NCBI GenBank assembly: GCA_029237695.1
Contig: CM055266.1
Span: forward strand, 9,255,805 to 9,319,804
DNA: 64,000 bases
Reading direction: 5' to 3'
Source: Conchocele bisecta
Lineage: Eukaryota; Mollusca; Bivalvia; Lucinida; Thyasiridae
Part shown: piece by piece, positions 11,570 through 23,125 of the stretch
Position numbering within the stretch: the stretch's first letter is position 1
How the letters are laid out: every line of letters begins with the position of its first letter
Made by a program: the position numbers and the translations under genes
Notes under the pieces: generated by a model
The model's database searches: none
The model's input: the letters and a program-made list of their open reading frames with translations, nothing else
What the model was told of the DNA's origin: nothing

Positions 11570-11742
11570 GGTTAATGACAGCACGTCATTAGTTAATATG
11601 CCATTAAAACGTCATTAGTTAATGAGGACTTAATGACGTTTCGTACAACAGTTTTTAATGACTCATTAACTAATGGAAAGTTAATGTGTCATTAGGCTAA
11701 TGATACATTAACTAATGGAACGTTCGTACAACCGGGTCCAGG
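11570..11742. repeat. Right inverted end with TTAATGA-type sub-repeats
   Basis: It ends TTCGTACAACCGGGTCC, the inverted counterpart of the 2252 end, and carries the same GTCATTAGTTAATG and CATTAACTAATGG words plus an internal TCGTACAAC. Pairing with 2252-2400 would define a 9.5-kb element with no recognisable transposase. Confidence 0.6.
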
Positions 11743-11813
11743 CGCGGATCACCTAAAAAATCTCAGTTTAGATTTTAACCCATTTTTAAGATCCGATTAT
11801 TTTTCTTAATTCT

Positions 11814-11906
11814 CATCCAAAGTGTATGTTGTTACCACTGTCTCGATGAGTCTCGATGAGACGGTTCAACTGAGTGGTAACAACATATATTTTGGATGAG
11901 AAATGA
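11814..11906. mobile_element. Short palindromic MITE (AACCGTCTC family), copy 1
   Basis: Arms CTCATCCAAAGTGTATGTTG and CAACATATATTTTGGATGAG surround TGTCTCGATGAGTCTCGATG. A second copy at 52257-52349 has the same arms with the centre CGTCTCGTCGAGACG. Confidence 0.8.
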
Positions 11907-12104
11907 GGAAAATTACTGAAAAAAAATATAATTGTATTTTAGGAATGTTGATGATGACGTGTGTCTCGTATATAATTGAGAATACACTCCGTCCCCACCC
12001 CACCCCACCCCGCCCCCTATCGACCTAAATACTGGATCCGCCCTTGGAGTCCACATCTCGTTACCTTCTACACAGCCCATTTTATGAATAGCAGTACCCG
12101 GTAC

Positions 12105-13740
12105 TGAATGTGAACTTTCAAAGCTATTTGACCTTGACGTTGGGAACGTGGGGAGCATGGCTCAGTAGCCTATTTCACCAACATTGCAAAGTATACTTAT
12201 CTAGCAAAGTATACTTTGCGGGAGAAATTTTCAATTTAATGATATATTTATTAATTTTTATTATACTGAACTTATTACATTATCACAGCCATTTTGGCTG
12301 TGATAATGTAATAAATTCAGTATAATAATTCTGCATACTTTTAATCATCCAATATATGCAGTTAGTTCTATATGACATAATGCATGTCTGGAAAAAATAA
12401 ATGATTATACTCCCTCAAAGTATACTTTGTTAGATAAGTATACTTTGCAATTTTGATGAAATCGGGTACTGGTGGGGACTGAACATATGAATGATGAGAA
12501 ACATGCACATGAAGTTCCAAGCCAATCTCTCATACAGTAAAGATGCTATAGTGGAATGGAGAAATGTGCACACATGTAGTGAATGTGAAATTTCAAAGTT
12601 ATTAGACCTTGACCTCGGGGGCGGTGGGAGCATGAGTTGGGCGGGGAATGAAAATATGAATGATGAGAAACATGCATATGAAGTTCCGAACAAATCGCTC
12701 ATACAGTAAAAAAGTTATAGTGGAATGGAGAAACGCGCACACATCTACTGAATGTGAAATTTCAAAATTATTTGACCGTAATATGGATGATAATAAACAT
12801 ATACATGAAGTTTGAAGACAATCAGTCATACACTAAAGAATAGAGAATAGAGAAATACATACGCATCTACTGAATGTGAAATATCAAAGTTAATTTACCT
12901 TGACCTTGGGTACGAGGGGAGCATGGGTGGGGAATGAAAATATGCATGGTACATGGAGTTTGAAGCCAATCAGTCAAACACTAAAGAAGGAGAATGGAGA
13001 AATGTGCACACATCTACTGAATGTGAAAAATCTACTGAATATGAAATTTCAAAGTTAATTAACCTTCACCTTGGGAACGAGGGGATCATGGGTTGGGTGG
13101 GCAATGAAAATATGGATGGTAATAAACATGTTCATGAAGTTTGAAGCCAATCGGTCATACGCTAAAGAAGTTGTAGGAGAATGGAGAACGTGCACACATC
13201 TACTGAATGAAAATATACTGAATATGAAATTCCAAAGTTATTTGACCTTGACCTTTGACATGGGGGAGCATGGGTGGGGTGGGGTGGGGAATGAAAACAT
13301 TGATGGTAATAAACATGTACATGAAGTTTGAAGCTAATCAGTCATATGCTAATGAAGTTATAGCAGAATGGAAAACGTGACAGATGGACGACTTTTGCAT
13401 CTCTATATCCCATTTTCACTACGAGGTGGGTAATAAAACCACATTTTTCATGACGATTCACACGATAAACTTACTGACGGTCTGTGGGGGCCTAAGGTCC
13501 ACATGTTCCCATGCTGAAGCCTCCCCATCGTTGCTGTCCAGCGGTCTCATTGTGTCACTTGACCGATCTGCAAATACAGTGCCATGTGATCAGATTTCAC
13601 TACATTTCATTACTAGTGAAAACTACAGCAGAAAAGAAAAGCAACACCAGTATATTTTAAAACTAGAGCAAGTGAGCAGAGGCTTGACCGATAAATAAAA
13701 ACTTTAATGCAAATCTTATAGACGGACGAACGGACGGAAT
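12105..13740. mobile_element. Tandem-unit element (about 170-190 bp units, TTGACCTTGACC type) ending in GGACG repeats
   Basis: About six units each carry GAATGTGAAATTTCAAAGTT, a TTGACCTTGACCTTGG-like word, GGGAGCATGGG, and TAAACATGTACATGAAGTTT. The element ends with GACGGACGAACGGACGG at 13719-13736, the same GGAC-rich tail seen in the other tandem elements here. The first unit is split by the MITE at 12166-12467: GGGAGCATGG lies on one side and the matching continuation on the other. Intron sequence to 13740 has no gene. Confidence 0.75.
12166..12467. mobile_element. MITE family with AAAGTATACTT ends, copy 1
   Basis: Terminal inverted repeats of about 50 bp (TTGCAAAGTATACTTATCTA on the left, its complement on the right, each containing two AAGTATACTT words). 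A central perfect hairpin is built on TTACATTATCACAGCC and GGCTGTGATAATGTAA. Other copies: 14371-14660, 21322-21627, 30961-31252. It is inserted inside a unit of the surrounding tandem element. Confidence 0.9.
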
Positions 13741-14370
13741 AAAGAAAACTATATACCAGAGCTCCAGATAAGGTGCGTATCGGCGTATGTTATGCAATTA
13801 TTTTAGCTGAATATGCATTGATTATAAAAAGTGGGAGTACAAAATACGCACAGCAACAAATTGAGCAGTGAAAAACTGTAATAAAGTTAAAAATTCACTT
13901 AGTTGAGCTGCAAAAAGCAAACAATGTTTGCTTTTTGCAGCTCAAATAAGTGAATGTTTAAATTTGTTATATGTATTTATCATTTTCTCCCTATTTATTA
14001 ATCAAGCTCAAATAAGTGAATGTTTAAATTTGTTATATGTATTTATCATTTTCTCCCTATTTATTAATCAAGAAAATCAATAATCCATTTGTAAAAGTAA
14101 AATACGCAATAATTTTGAAATCCGTGGGGTATACATGTAGTACGCTTTAGACACAAAGCTCATCTGCCGGGGATATAACAATGAGTTGGGGAAGAACGAG
14201 TACAATCAGTAAGCTCGATGACAATAATCTTTTACAAATGCAATTTTATCAGCAATATTCAAGAGCAATGTGCTAAGGTATATAATATTTTCAATGGTTC
14301 GAACTATAAAAATCCAGTGGTCACAAGATAGGACAAGTCGTGTTTTTTGGATTTTTTTTGGAAATTTATC
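13741..14370. repeat. Intron with 66-bp tandem duplication and hairpin
   Basis: GCTCAAATAAGTGAATGTTT and the following bases to TTATTAATCAA occur twice back to back (about 13940-14005 and 14006-14071). The first copy also forms a hairpin with the inverted CACTTAGTTGAGCTGCAAAA at about 13897. No coding evidence. Confidence 0.8.
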
Positions 14371-14660
14371 AGTAGCCTATTTCACCAACATTGCAAAGTA
14401 TACTTATCTAGCAAAGTATACTTTGAGGGAGAAATTTTCAAATTAAGGATAAATTTAATTGTTATTATACTAAATGTATTACATTATCACAGCCATTTAT
14501 TTGGCTGTGATAATGTAATAAATTCAGTATAATTTAAATAATTCTGCATACTTTTAATCATCAAATATATGCAGTCGTCAGTTCTATATGAAATAATGCA
14601 TTTCGGGAAAAATAAATGATTACTCCCTCAAAGTATACTTTGCTAGATAAGTGTACTTTG
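14371..14660. mobile_element. MITE family with AAAGTATACTT ends, copy 2
   Basis: Same ends and central TTATCACAGCC hairpin as copy 1. The right end stops at AGTGTACTTTGC, where a truncated copy of the TGTGGCTGTGACTGGA-family MITE (14661-14856) begins. Confidence 0.88.
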
Positions 14661-14857
14661 CTTATGGATTTTGTGACCAGTATAGATCCTGATCAAATAG
14701 CGCATGCATGTACATGATAATGATCTATATTGCTTGTTAGAAGCATGGCGGGGGTTTCATTGATAGCTTGGTGAACAGTGCAGATCCTGATCAGACTGTG
14801 CGGATCTGGATCTACACTGGTCGCAAAACCCCCCATTTCTCCAGTCACAGCTACATA

Positions 14858-16773
14858 TGGGCCGCGTCATGCGAAAACCGGGCTTAATGACAAAACAATC
14901 ATTTTTCACTTTTTTGCATATTCTGAATACTGCATCTTTTAAAAGTCATATATCACTGTATCTCAATTATTTTTCATGTTACATGTATTTTTGTAACACG
15001 TGGTAGAATCGCAAACGACGTTTTAGCTCAATGACGTCGCAATTACGACGTTAACACTAACGGGCGACTTCAACGTCAATAAGAACGTTTAAGCGTAATG
15101 GAGTAGTAAACGAATAGGCCTGCCATGTAGGTTGATTTTAAGTAGTGTATGTATAATTTTATACTATTAGTGAATAATTGACAAACGACACGTAACCTCG
15201 GGCAAAGTCAACATTATCTTGTGTGTACTTTTTGCACAACTACGAACGCCAAAAATATATGAGCCGCGCCGTGCGAAACCCGCGCTTAATGACAACGTTT
15301 TCAGTTTTTACTTTTTCGCGTATTCTGAATTGTACATCTTTTAAAAGCCATATTCCGCCAAAATTATCAATGTATCCCAATTATGTTTCATTTTAGAAGT
15401 AGTTTTATGACGCGTGGTAAAAACTTGTATGACGTTTTAGATCAATGACGTCGAAATTACGACGTTTTTATCAACGGCGTATACATGGGGTGTTTGTCCG
15501 GACAAGTCCTATATATTTGTCATCTTTGGATCGCATGTCAACCAAATTTGGATATCTCGTAGCCTGGCCAAGTGTCTCCCATTAGGCCAAGACAAAGTAT
15601 GAAAATAATGTTCATGGCTCGTGTTGCAGTTGCTAATGTAACGTTATGTTTTGGATTGCGGCCCAAGTAACGTAATTTCGTATGAATAAGTTTCAAATAA
15701 GGCAGAGTGAGGCGTTTCCCTGTTGTTTGCTGCTGTCTGAAATAATTTTGGGGAATAATAGCGACATCATTTAACATTTCGTATGCGACGACACATTTTA
15801 AAGTAGACAGTAGGCCGCTTATAACATTAACTTTGTGACAAAACACGATACCGGGCAGATTTGGTAGCGTGATACCTTATAATTGTCGCCGTGTGTCTTT
15901 CTTGAGGATCTCATTACCACCGCCTGGTCTACATTAGTATGCAGTCAAGTGATAAACTGATGATTTGATACTACACAGCACTTTCGACTACAAAAGCAAG
16001 TTTATGACCATCACATTTCCATCTATATGTTGATGCATTTATTTTAAATTCAATACAAACCCCGGATATTTATGTCATTATATAGCTGCGTGTCTACCTC
16101 CATTTATGATAAAATGAGTGGCATTAAATGGCATATCATTCGCTAAGTACTGGATATAATTGTTCAAAAGTCTCAATTTACCAAGATAATAGATGGTAAT
16201 ATCGTTGGCATACACTAGGTTGTTCATATTTAAGATTATTTAGGAATCAAAGTGCAATGTAAGCGAAGACTTCGCTGATATGTAGCCAGTTAAATTATGA
16301 GTTCACCATTTTGAATTCATAAGGACAACCGACGAAAAAGAGTAAAAATGTCAAAGAACGACAGAGTTAGGCGACAATGTACAGCGCCTGAAGTATTTTC
16401 TAAGTCATTGATGCGCGAGGAACTCGTGCAAGTATCCTTGCTATAATATTTTGTCACGATACCATGGCCATAACGTCAAACATGTATTCACGTACAATGA
16501 CGTCACAAGTACGTGACGTCAAGTCATGACGTCATAATATGTGTACCGAGGTACAAGGTATCGCGTCTCATATTAGTGAAAGTTTCAGTAAGTTATCATG
16601 TTCCGTTTTCTGTTCACACTTAATGTTAACTAACACCAGTAAACGTAAATGGGAGGGCAAACTGTGAACTTTTACGGCGACGCTAGACAATTTGAAACGT
16701 CGTTTCTCCGACGTCGTTTACCGCTTTTCATGATGTTGTCATTAAGCCCGGTTTTCGTCTGGCGCGGCCCATA
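14858..16773. mobile_element. Candidate inverted-repeat element with ATATGGGCCGCGTC ends
   Basis: ATATGGGCCGCGTCATGCGA plus AAACCGGGCTTAATGAC opens the block. A diverged direct copy of this end lies at 15257 (ATATGAGCCGCGCCGTGCGA), and the inverted form GTCATTAAGCCCGGTTTTCG plus GGCGCGGCCCATAT closes it at 16736-16773. Subterminal regions repeat GACGTTTTAGCTCAATGACG and similar GACGTC words. No transposase recognised. The left part may be a solo end. Confidence 0.6.
16498..16534. promoter_or_regulatory. Cluster of three consensus CRE motifs (TGACGTCA)
   Basis: TGACGTCA occurs at 16498-16505, 16514-16521 and 16527-16534. This is the palindromic CREB/ATF site. It lies inside the repeat element above, so it may be an element-borne motif and not a host enhancer. 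Confidence 0.5.
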
Positions 16774-17880
16774 TAGAGACGGGACCACAGTTTAAGCTAT
16801 CCCTTAGGCCACGACCTATTCCTACATCAGTCAGAGCCCATTATTAGACACGAGCTTGCTTTCAAAAATATTTGTACTCGAAAGTCAGTCAGATTGATTG
16901 GCAGAGAACGAGCACAGCTCAAGCCCAACTAGACAAACATCGTGATTTTGAGCATGATGAGTGAACGAGACTACTCAGGAAGTTCATAATCCAGGGCACG
17001 AAAATTCCACTCGTCCGCTCGTCCTGACGAGTGGAAATGCCTGCTGGACGAGTGGAAATTTCAATTTTTGCAATGTAGATTTCTTCATTTTCCATTCCTA
17101 TCAAAGGACGAGTAAACATTTCAAGAATGTGTGTGGCCTGTTAATCTCGGGGCAGAACGTGTTTTGGATATGTGAACAGCCAAAACAGACCTTTTTCGCC
17201 TAGAGCTATCACAGGAGTAATCATAATATCCTCACAAACATCGCTTTGACACATGAACAGATTAAATATCAGAATGACTTAAACAGGTCGGAATCGCCAT
17301 TTTATGCCCATTTTTTACTTTTGACCTGTAAGTTTGGCATTTACCTTTGATGTATGCTCGTGGGTATTAAACGAGACACATCATCATGGCAAACATTTGT
17401 GGCAAGTTATTTGAAAATCCATTCATTGGTTCAGAAGATATAGGGTGGAAATAGAATCTCATGCATATGTTTGACCTCGAAGTGTGACCTTGATGGGGAC
17501 ACGTAGGTTTGAATGCGAAACATCATCTCATCATAGTCAACATTTGTGGCAAATCATTTGAAAATCAATTCATTAAATTCATACAAGGTATAGAGTGGAA
17601 ACGAAATATGCACATTTTTACCATCGACCTGTATGTGTTACCTTGGCCGATGACGTAATCACGTGGGTATTGAACGCGACACATCATCTCGTAATGGAAA
17701 ACACTAATGGCAAATCATTTGAAAATCCATGGATCGGTTTAGAAGATATTCAGCGGAAAGGGAATTACCAACAGACAAGCTGACTCGTATAAACCCACGA
17801 ACCCTAAACTTTGTCTGTGGGAATATAAGTATAAAGATCTAAAAGCCAAACAATAATTTAATTTGTATAGGTGACCATAC
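16774..17880. repeat. Intron with tandem units (17280-17790) and CGAGTGGAAAT short repeats
   Basis: About three units of 147-161 bp share CAAATCATTTGAAAATCCAT, GACCTGTA.GT and ACACATCATC. They belong to the same general class as the other tandem elements. At 16995-17110 the words ACGAGTGGAAAT and CCACTCGTCC recur in both orientations. No gene recognised. Confidence 0.6.
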
Positions 17881-17989
17881 CGTAGTCAGCACTGGACTGT
17901 ATCTCCTGGAACCAGAGCGGGGCACTGTCTTGGGACAGGGAGACATTGAGGCGGTCCAGGGCCGGAGTCACAAGGTCGCTGGGCGCCGA
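17881..17989 (-). CDS. PIKFYVE: PIKFYVE coding exon (WFxxI motif after the DEP domain)
   Basis: Seventh visible exon, 109 bp. The acceptor GCCAACAG precedes 17989 and the donor after 17881 is TACG|GTATGG. It starts in phase 0, as required by the preceding exon, and ends with one base (G). The peptide begins SAPSDLVTPALDRLNVSLSQ and ends PLWFQEIQSSADY. The WF+(D/E)I motif corresponds to the WFKDI stretch that follows the DEP domain in animal PIKfyve proteins. Short and mostly low-complexity, so identification rests on this motif, phase and position. Confidence 0.85.
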
Positions 17990-18027
17990 CTGTTGGCAAA
18001 TAATAGGCAGTGCTTGTGAAATGTCAG

Positions 18028-18435
18028 GATTACAATGGAACGTCTCTAAACTGGACACCCTGGGGACCTCTTAGTGTATCCGGTTTAGAGAGATTCTTGA
18101 AGGGCCAATATGCTAGATTACAGTGGAACGTCTCTAAACTGGACACCCTGGGGACCTCCCAGGGTGTCCAGTTTAGAGACGTTTCACTGTACTTAGAGAA
18201 TCAAATCAGTGAATGCAAACTGTAGGGGTATATTTCTCGGGCCTGAGACTTGTAGTACTCCAGTGGAACCTCCCAGGGTGTCCAGTTTAGAAATGTTCCA
18301 CTGCAGCTAGAGGGAATTGTTAGGATAAATATTTCCTGCATTTTGGGAGTTCTCGGAACATACAGGCATGTCAGTGGAACCCCTCTAAACTGCACACCCC
18401 GGGGACATCCCAGGGTGTCCAGATCAAAGAGCTCC
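18028..18435. mobile_element. Palindromic MITE cluster with CAGTGGAACGTCTCTAAACT ends (pogo/Tigger-like)
   Basis: Repeated inverted copies of CAGTGGAAC..CTCTAAACTGG and CCAGTTTAGAGACGTTTCAC. The hairpin at 18131-18181 has 23-bp arms (GTCTCTAAACTGGACACCCT..). The CAGTGGAACCTC style of terminus is typical of pogo/Tigger-type Tc1-mariner elements; the assignment is inference. It starts 39 bp from the acceptor of the 17881-17989 exon. Confidence 0.65.
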
Positions 18436-18463
18436 CACTGAAGTCAGAGCATGGTGTGCCCCT

Positions 18464-18702
18464 GGGGCCCGTTTCACTAAACTTTGCAATACAAAGAAGT
18501 TTATAAGTGCCAAATATAGTTTACGAGTAACATTTACATTGACAGCCAATGTTGGAAATTATTTAAAGGATATGTTCACATGCAGTGATGTGAACATGTA
18601 GATGCAAAATAGTAACGTTAGCTAACCCACATTAATGTGAGAGGCAAATTAATAAAATTCTTCGTACGAACATGTTTATCGAAGTTCAGTGAAATGGGCA
18701 CC
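18464..18702. mobile_element. MITE with GGGGCCCGTTTCACTAAAC ends
   Basis: The left end GGGGCCCGTTTCACTAAAC and the right end GTTCAGTGAAATGGGCACC are inverted copies with few mismatches. The 240-bp interior is AT-rich and non-coding. From 18703 to 19020 the intron shows nothing recognisable. Confidence 0.7.
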
Positions 18703-19019
18703 AGGTTAGCAGAATTTGATACTGGTAAGATCACTTGGTAGTTATAAATCATAGCTATTGATGGATTCACTTACAGATATGGTGGTTAAGTTGTATTACA
18801 AAGTTATTGAATGAAATAATGCATCGACAGACAGATGGACATAATAAACCAAAACTATGTAAGGCTATGAGCAATATACTTATCACAAATAACGTAACTC
18901 ACAGTAGTTTAATGGCTTGTTTCAAACTACATGTATGTAAAAAATTGTATAAATAAATCACAAATAAAAGATGTCAAAGTTTTGAAAAATTAATCGAATT
19001 ACAGTATGAAACTAGATTG

Positions 19020-20278
19020 GTCAGTAAGCGAGGCTTACGGAATACCCCCCGCGTGGGCCCAGGTACCCCTAAATATGTAAAATTTTACAAGTGTGGGCTT
19101 GTGACCTTGACTCTGGGCTTAGCGGGGACGGCACGAACGTGAATGTGAAGCAGATCCGAGCAAGGAAATAGAAGTTATAACTGATTTATCTGATGTTAAG
19201 GTTTGTAAAGAGACGAAGTATGTGATCTTGACCTTGGGATCAACGGGGATATGTCACAGCATGATAGTAGAGCCTTAGAGGAATGCATGCATGAAATATT
19301 AAGAATTTTAGATGAAGTTATAACATATTTCTCTGATGTTAAGTTTTGTAAAGAAACCATGTATTTGACCTTGACCTTGGGATCAGCAGGGGTTGGACGG
19401 TAGTGGATTTGGCACAGCATGGTAGTAGAGCCTTACAGGAATGCATGTGTGAAATATTAAGCACTTTAGATGAAAGAAATAGAAGTTATAACAATATTTC
19501 TCCGATGTTAAGTTTTGTAAAGAGATTAAGTATTTGACCTTGGGATCAGTGGGGGTTGGACGGTCGTGGATTTGGCACAGCATGGTAGTAGAGCCTTACA
19601 GGAATGTATGTGTGAAATATTAAGCATTTTAGATGAAGGAAATAGAAGTTATAACAATATTTCTCTGATGTTAAGTTTTGTAAAGAGACTAAGTATTTAA
19701 CCTTGACCATGGGATCAGCGAGGGTTGGACGGTCGTGGATTTGGCACAGCATGGTAGTAGAGCCTTACAGGAATGCATGTGTGAAATATTAAGCATTTTA
19801 GATGAAGGAAATAGAAGTTATAACAATATTTCTCCGATGTTAAGTTTTGTAAAGAGACTAAGTATTTGACCTTGACCATGGGATCAGCGGGGGTTGGACG
19901 GTCGTGGATTTGGCACAGCATGGTAGTAGAGCCTTACAGAAATGCATGTGTGAAATATTCAGCATTTTAGATGAAGGAAATAGAAGTTATAACAATATTT
20001 CTCTGATGTTAAGTTTTGTAAAGAGACTAAGTATTTGACCTTGACCTTGGGATCAGCGGGGGTTGGACGGTCGTTGATTGGGCACAGCATGGTAGTAGAG
20101 CCTTACAGGAATGCATGTGTGAAATATTAAGCATTTTAGATGAAGGAAATAGAAGTTATAACAATATTTCTCTGATGTTAAGTTTACGGACGCACGGACG
20201 CACGCATGCACGCATGGACGGACGGACAGACAACCTGACTCCAGTATACCCCGCCACAACTCGTTGCGGGGGGTATAA
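19020..20278. mobile_element. Tandem-unit element, 169-bp units, GGAC tail and terminal hairpin
   Basis: About six units recur every 169 bp (GGTAGTAGAGCCTTACAGGA, AGTTATAACAATATTTCTC, TTGACCTTGACCATGGGATC). The tail GGACGGACGGACAGAC at 20216-20231 is followed by a terminal hairpin, TATACCCCGCCACAACTCGT with TGCGGGGGGTATA. The head at 19028 (GCGAGGCTTACGGAATACCC) also carries a CCCCC run. The minus-strand reading frames in the units are repeat artefacts. Confidence 0.85.
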
Positions 20279-20583
20279 TAAAACGTACTCGTAGCTAAGA
20301 TAAATGTTGATCTATAAAGCCTTTATATCATGGCGTGTCGCATATACCAACAGAGTCTATGACACCACAGGCCTGTACAGTGGTATTGGCAAAAAGTGTA
20401 GATCCAGATCAGCCGACTCATGACGAGCCGTCTCATCAGGATCTGCACTTTTTGCAACTACTTTTCATATTTTCATAAACGGGCTAGTCTGAAAATCATT
20501 TTGTGACAATTGGATTGGTTTAAAAATTAACATATCAAAATCCATTCCAGTTATTCAGGGGTGAAAGGGTTAACCAAACCCAC

Positions 20584-20695
20584 CTCCGAGGGCTTGTAGA
20601 GGGTGAAATCATCACGGAATGGCGCTGTTATGTTGAGCAGGGGGTCGAGGTAGTCCGCGTCTATCAGGGCTTGACCTATTGCCACCGCCTGGATC
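20584..20695 (-). CDS. PIKFYVE: PIKFYVE coding exon (C-terminal half of the DEP domain)
   Basis: Sixth visible exon, 112 bp. The acceptor CCCCCAG precedes 20695; the donor after 20584 is GGAG|GTGGGT. Its first base joins AG from the DEP-N exon to make Arg. The peptide begins RIQAVAIGQALIDADYLDP and ends FRDDFTLYKPSE. It matches the PIKfyve DEP second half: QA.AIGQA, LD, FRD-.-.LY+P. DEP domains act in membrane or protein targeting. The intron to the right is 24.9 kb, the longest in the window, and a foldback repeat begins 15 bp from the acceptor. Confidence 0.93.
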
Positions 20696-20710
20696 CTGGG
20701 GGCGGGAATA

Positions 20711-20856
20711 TAGAGAATAGTAGGTTAGTGCCGTGAATGGGAAAAAAAATCTGGCAAGGCTCAGGAAACGGGATGGGCGAGGCTCTGCCGAGCACATCCC
20801 GTTTCCGTGCCGCGCCAGATATTTTTTCCCATTCACGGCACTAACCTACTATTCTA
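20711..20856. repeat. Foldback element B (palindrome, about 146 bp)
   Basis: It starts TAGAGAATAGTAGGTTAGTG and ends in the complement CACGGCACTAACCTACTATTCTA-type sequence. Arms also pair through CCCGTTTCC/GGAAACGGG around the centre CGAGGCTCTGCCGAG. It shares ends and centre with foldback A (171-321). A third, AT-rich relative sharing TTAGTGCCGT lies at 56950-57098. Confidence 0.85.
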
Positions 20857-20973
20857 TTTATCCTGTCAACACCTACAAATGGCTGTAAAATGCAAAAATA
20901 GTATTGACTGGATATCAAAAATGTTTCACGGCACCGTGTTTCACGGCACATACGCACTGTGTTGACGGGATAA

Positions 20974-21204
20974 ATATGTGACTGTGACTGTAGAAATGGG
21001 GCTTACGGGATTTGTGACCAGTGTAGATCCAGATCAAATAGCACACTCCTGTGGCCTGATAACGGCGTATATTGCTTGTTAGAAGCATGGCGGGTGTGTC
21101 ATTGATGGAATGGCGAACAATGCAGATCCTGATCGGACTGTGCGAATGTACAGGCTGATCTGGAGCGACATGGGTCGAAAACAAAACCCATAAGCCACAT
21201 TTCT
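20974..21204. mobile_element. MITE of the TGTGGCTGTGACTGGA family
   Basis: Left TATGTGACTGTGACTGTAGA and right CATAAGCCACATTTCT ends with internal GTGTAGATCCAGATCAAATA and GATCCTGATCGGACTGTGCG, as in the other four copies. Confidence 0.8.
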
Positions 21205-21321
21205 GGGAAATTCAGAACTGAATATTTACAGAAATGTTAAGTAAGAAGTAAGGCTATTTCTGTGAATAAATGGTGAACAAGAGAGGCCCTGATCCGATTG
21301 TGCGCATGTGCTGGATGATCT

Positions 21322-21627
21322 GTAGCATATTTCATCAAAATTGCAAAGTATACTTATCTAGCAAAGTATACTTTGAGGGAGAGATTTTCAATTTTAAGTA
21401 TAAATTTATTAATTTTTATTATACTAAATTTATTACATTATCACAGCCAAAATGGCTGTGATAATGTAATAAATTCAGTATAATAATTCTGCAAACTTAT
21501 AATCATCAAATATATGCAGTCGTTAGTTCTATATGAAATAATGCATTTCGGGAAAAATAAATGATTACTCCCTCAAAGTATACTTTGCTAGATAAGTATA
21601 CTTTGCATTTTTTATGAAATCGGCTAC
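21322..21627. mobile_element. MITE family with AAAGTATACTT ends, copy 3
   Basis: Both terminal repeats are present (TTGCAAAGTATACTTATCTA and GATAAGTATACTTTGC), with the central hairpin TTATCACAGCCAAAATGGC. It is the most symmetrical of the four copies. Confidence 0.9.
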
Positions 21628-21744
21628 TGGGACTCTGCTGGTTGCAAACACCATAATGTCACTTTTGTCAGCTGGTGGCCCATTGTGAAGTTGCAGGTCT
21701 AAACTGAAGATTCTGACATAATAGCAAAATGCCGATGATTATTA

Positions 21745-21900
21745 TAGGAATGAACGGCATTTTTGTGGAATTTATCGGGGTATAAACTTGGAAAAGTCGC
21801 GGGAATACTGGACGAGGCCGGAAGGCCTCGTCCAGTATTCCCGCGACTTTTCCAAGTTTATATCCCCGATAAATTCCACAAAAAGGCCATTCATTCCTTA
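21745..21900. repeat. Long palindrome (about 75-bp arms, 4-bp spacer)
   Basis: The arms run from AGGAATGAACGGCATTTTTG to TGGACGAGGCC, then GGAA, then GGCCTCGTCCAGTATTCCCG back to GGCCATTCATTCCT, with very few mismatches. No coding capacity; likely a foldback MITE. Flanking intron to 22195 holds nothing recognised. Confidence 0.9.
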
Positions 21901-22204
21901 TAATTCCAGCATTTGAAATAAATTCATCAAGAAAATGTGTTTATTTTACGTTTTGTTAAGAATTATTTTAACTGCGCCTGACGGTTACGGAAAGTAGTTT
22001 GGCATGGAGTTTACTGGGATTAAATTTTGGACAGAAACTTGCTACGGACCAATAAAATGTTAGGGAATTGTGCTGGAATTATCATGTCATGCCGAAACCG
22101 ATTTTGGTAACGAAACAATAAGAACATATAAAACAGCAGATGACAATAATCGTTTCCAGCACTATCAAAATACTAACTGTTAAGTTTATTTCCTCATGGT
22201 GTTT

Positions 22205-23125
22205 GTTTGTTGGGGTTTAACGGCCTATCAACAACTAAGATCATTTAAGGCCGGGTCAATGTGTTTAGTACTAAATCCCATATATTACCTGTACAAATAC
22301 ATGTACATGCTTAAAGCCCCAATACGGCTCAAGTTGCCGAATTTGGCCTCCTATTGGGTTTTCCCACACATAAATCCAACAGGTTTCTATTTACACACAC
22401 TTTGAAACTGTTTGCATTCATTTTGGTACAAAAATGAGTTTGTAGTCGATGAAAATATCAATATTTGTTGATAAACAAACAGCAGGTGCGTGTTCAAAGT
22501 CCAATCGATTTTCCGATAGACGCTCGGGTCAACTGCTCAACTCCCTGATTCGCGGCCCGTATGGTAATTCCGAATAGACGGGAGTTTTTCGACTCGCTTC
22601 CGAGCCGAAGCCGTTGGGTTACGGAAATTAATTTGTCAACATTGACATTTTGCACTGAGTGGTACACAAAACAAGTTTTTGTTGTCTTCACATTGCAATT
22701 AAGATGTAAATCTCAAGACTTGAGATGTATCTATTAGGCAGTATATGTTAGTTTTGTGTACTAAATCAGTTGCCAAACATGTTTTTGTGTTTGAAAAAAT
22801 CGGAAAATTGTAATACTGAGCCGTTCAGGGCCTTTAAGTACATGTACAAATGGGGGGAAAATCCCCAAATCAGAACTGAATATTTACAATAAAATAACTA
22901 TATTCAGCCCTGAAATCAGAATAATCCTGATCTGATACCAGGTCCTCGCCACACCAGAATCACTTGGCCCCCTCCCAAAAGCAATAGGACCAGCAATAAT
23001 ATTACTACTTTTATAATGGGCAATAACCCAATTCAACTCCCAGGTAACAAAAGAGCCAAAGATAAAAACGTACCTGAGGGCCAAACCAGGCAAATCGTGA
23101 TTCCTAGAAGGAGGAACCCCTACCA
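22205..23125. mobile_element. Dispersed repeat split by a TTAA-flanked MITE
   Basis: The outer repeat starts GGTTTAACGGCCTATCAACA and resumes at 22838 with GTACATGTACAAATGGGGGG, then CAGAACTGAATATTTACAAT to ACGTACCTGAGGG, matching 8556-9105. The interruption at 22311-22837 is bounded by TTAA on both sides and by the imperfect inverted ends AGCCCCAATACGGCTCA and TGAGCCGTTCAGGGCCT. Confidence 0.75.
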
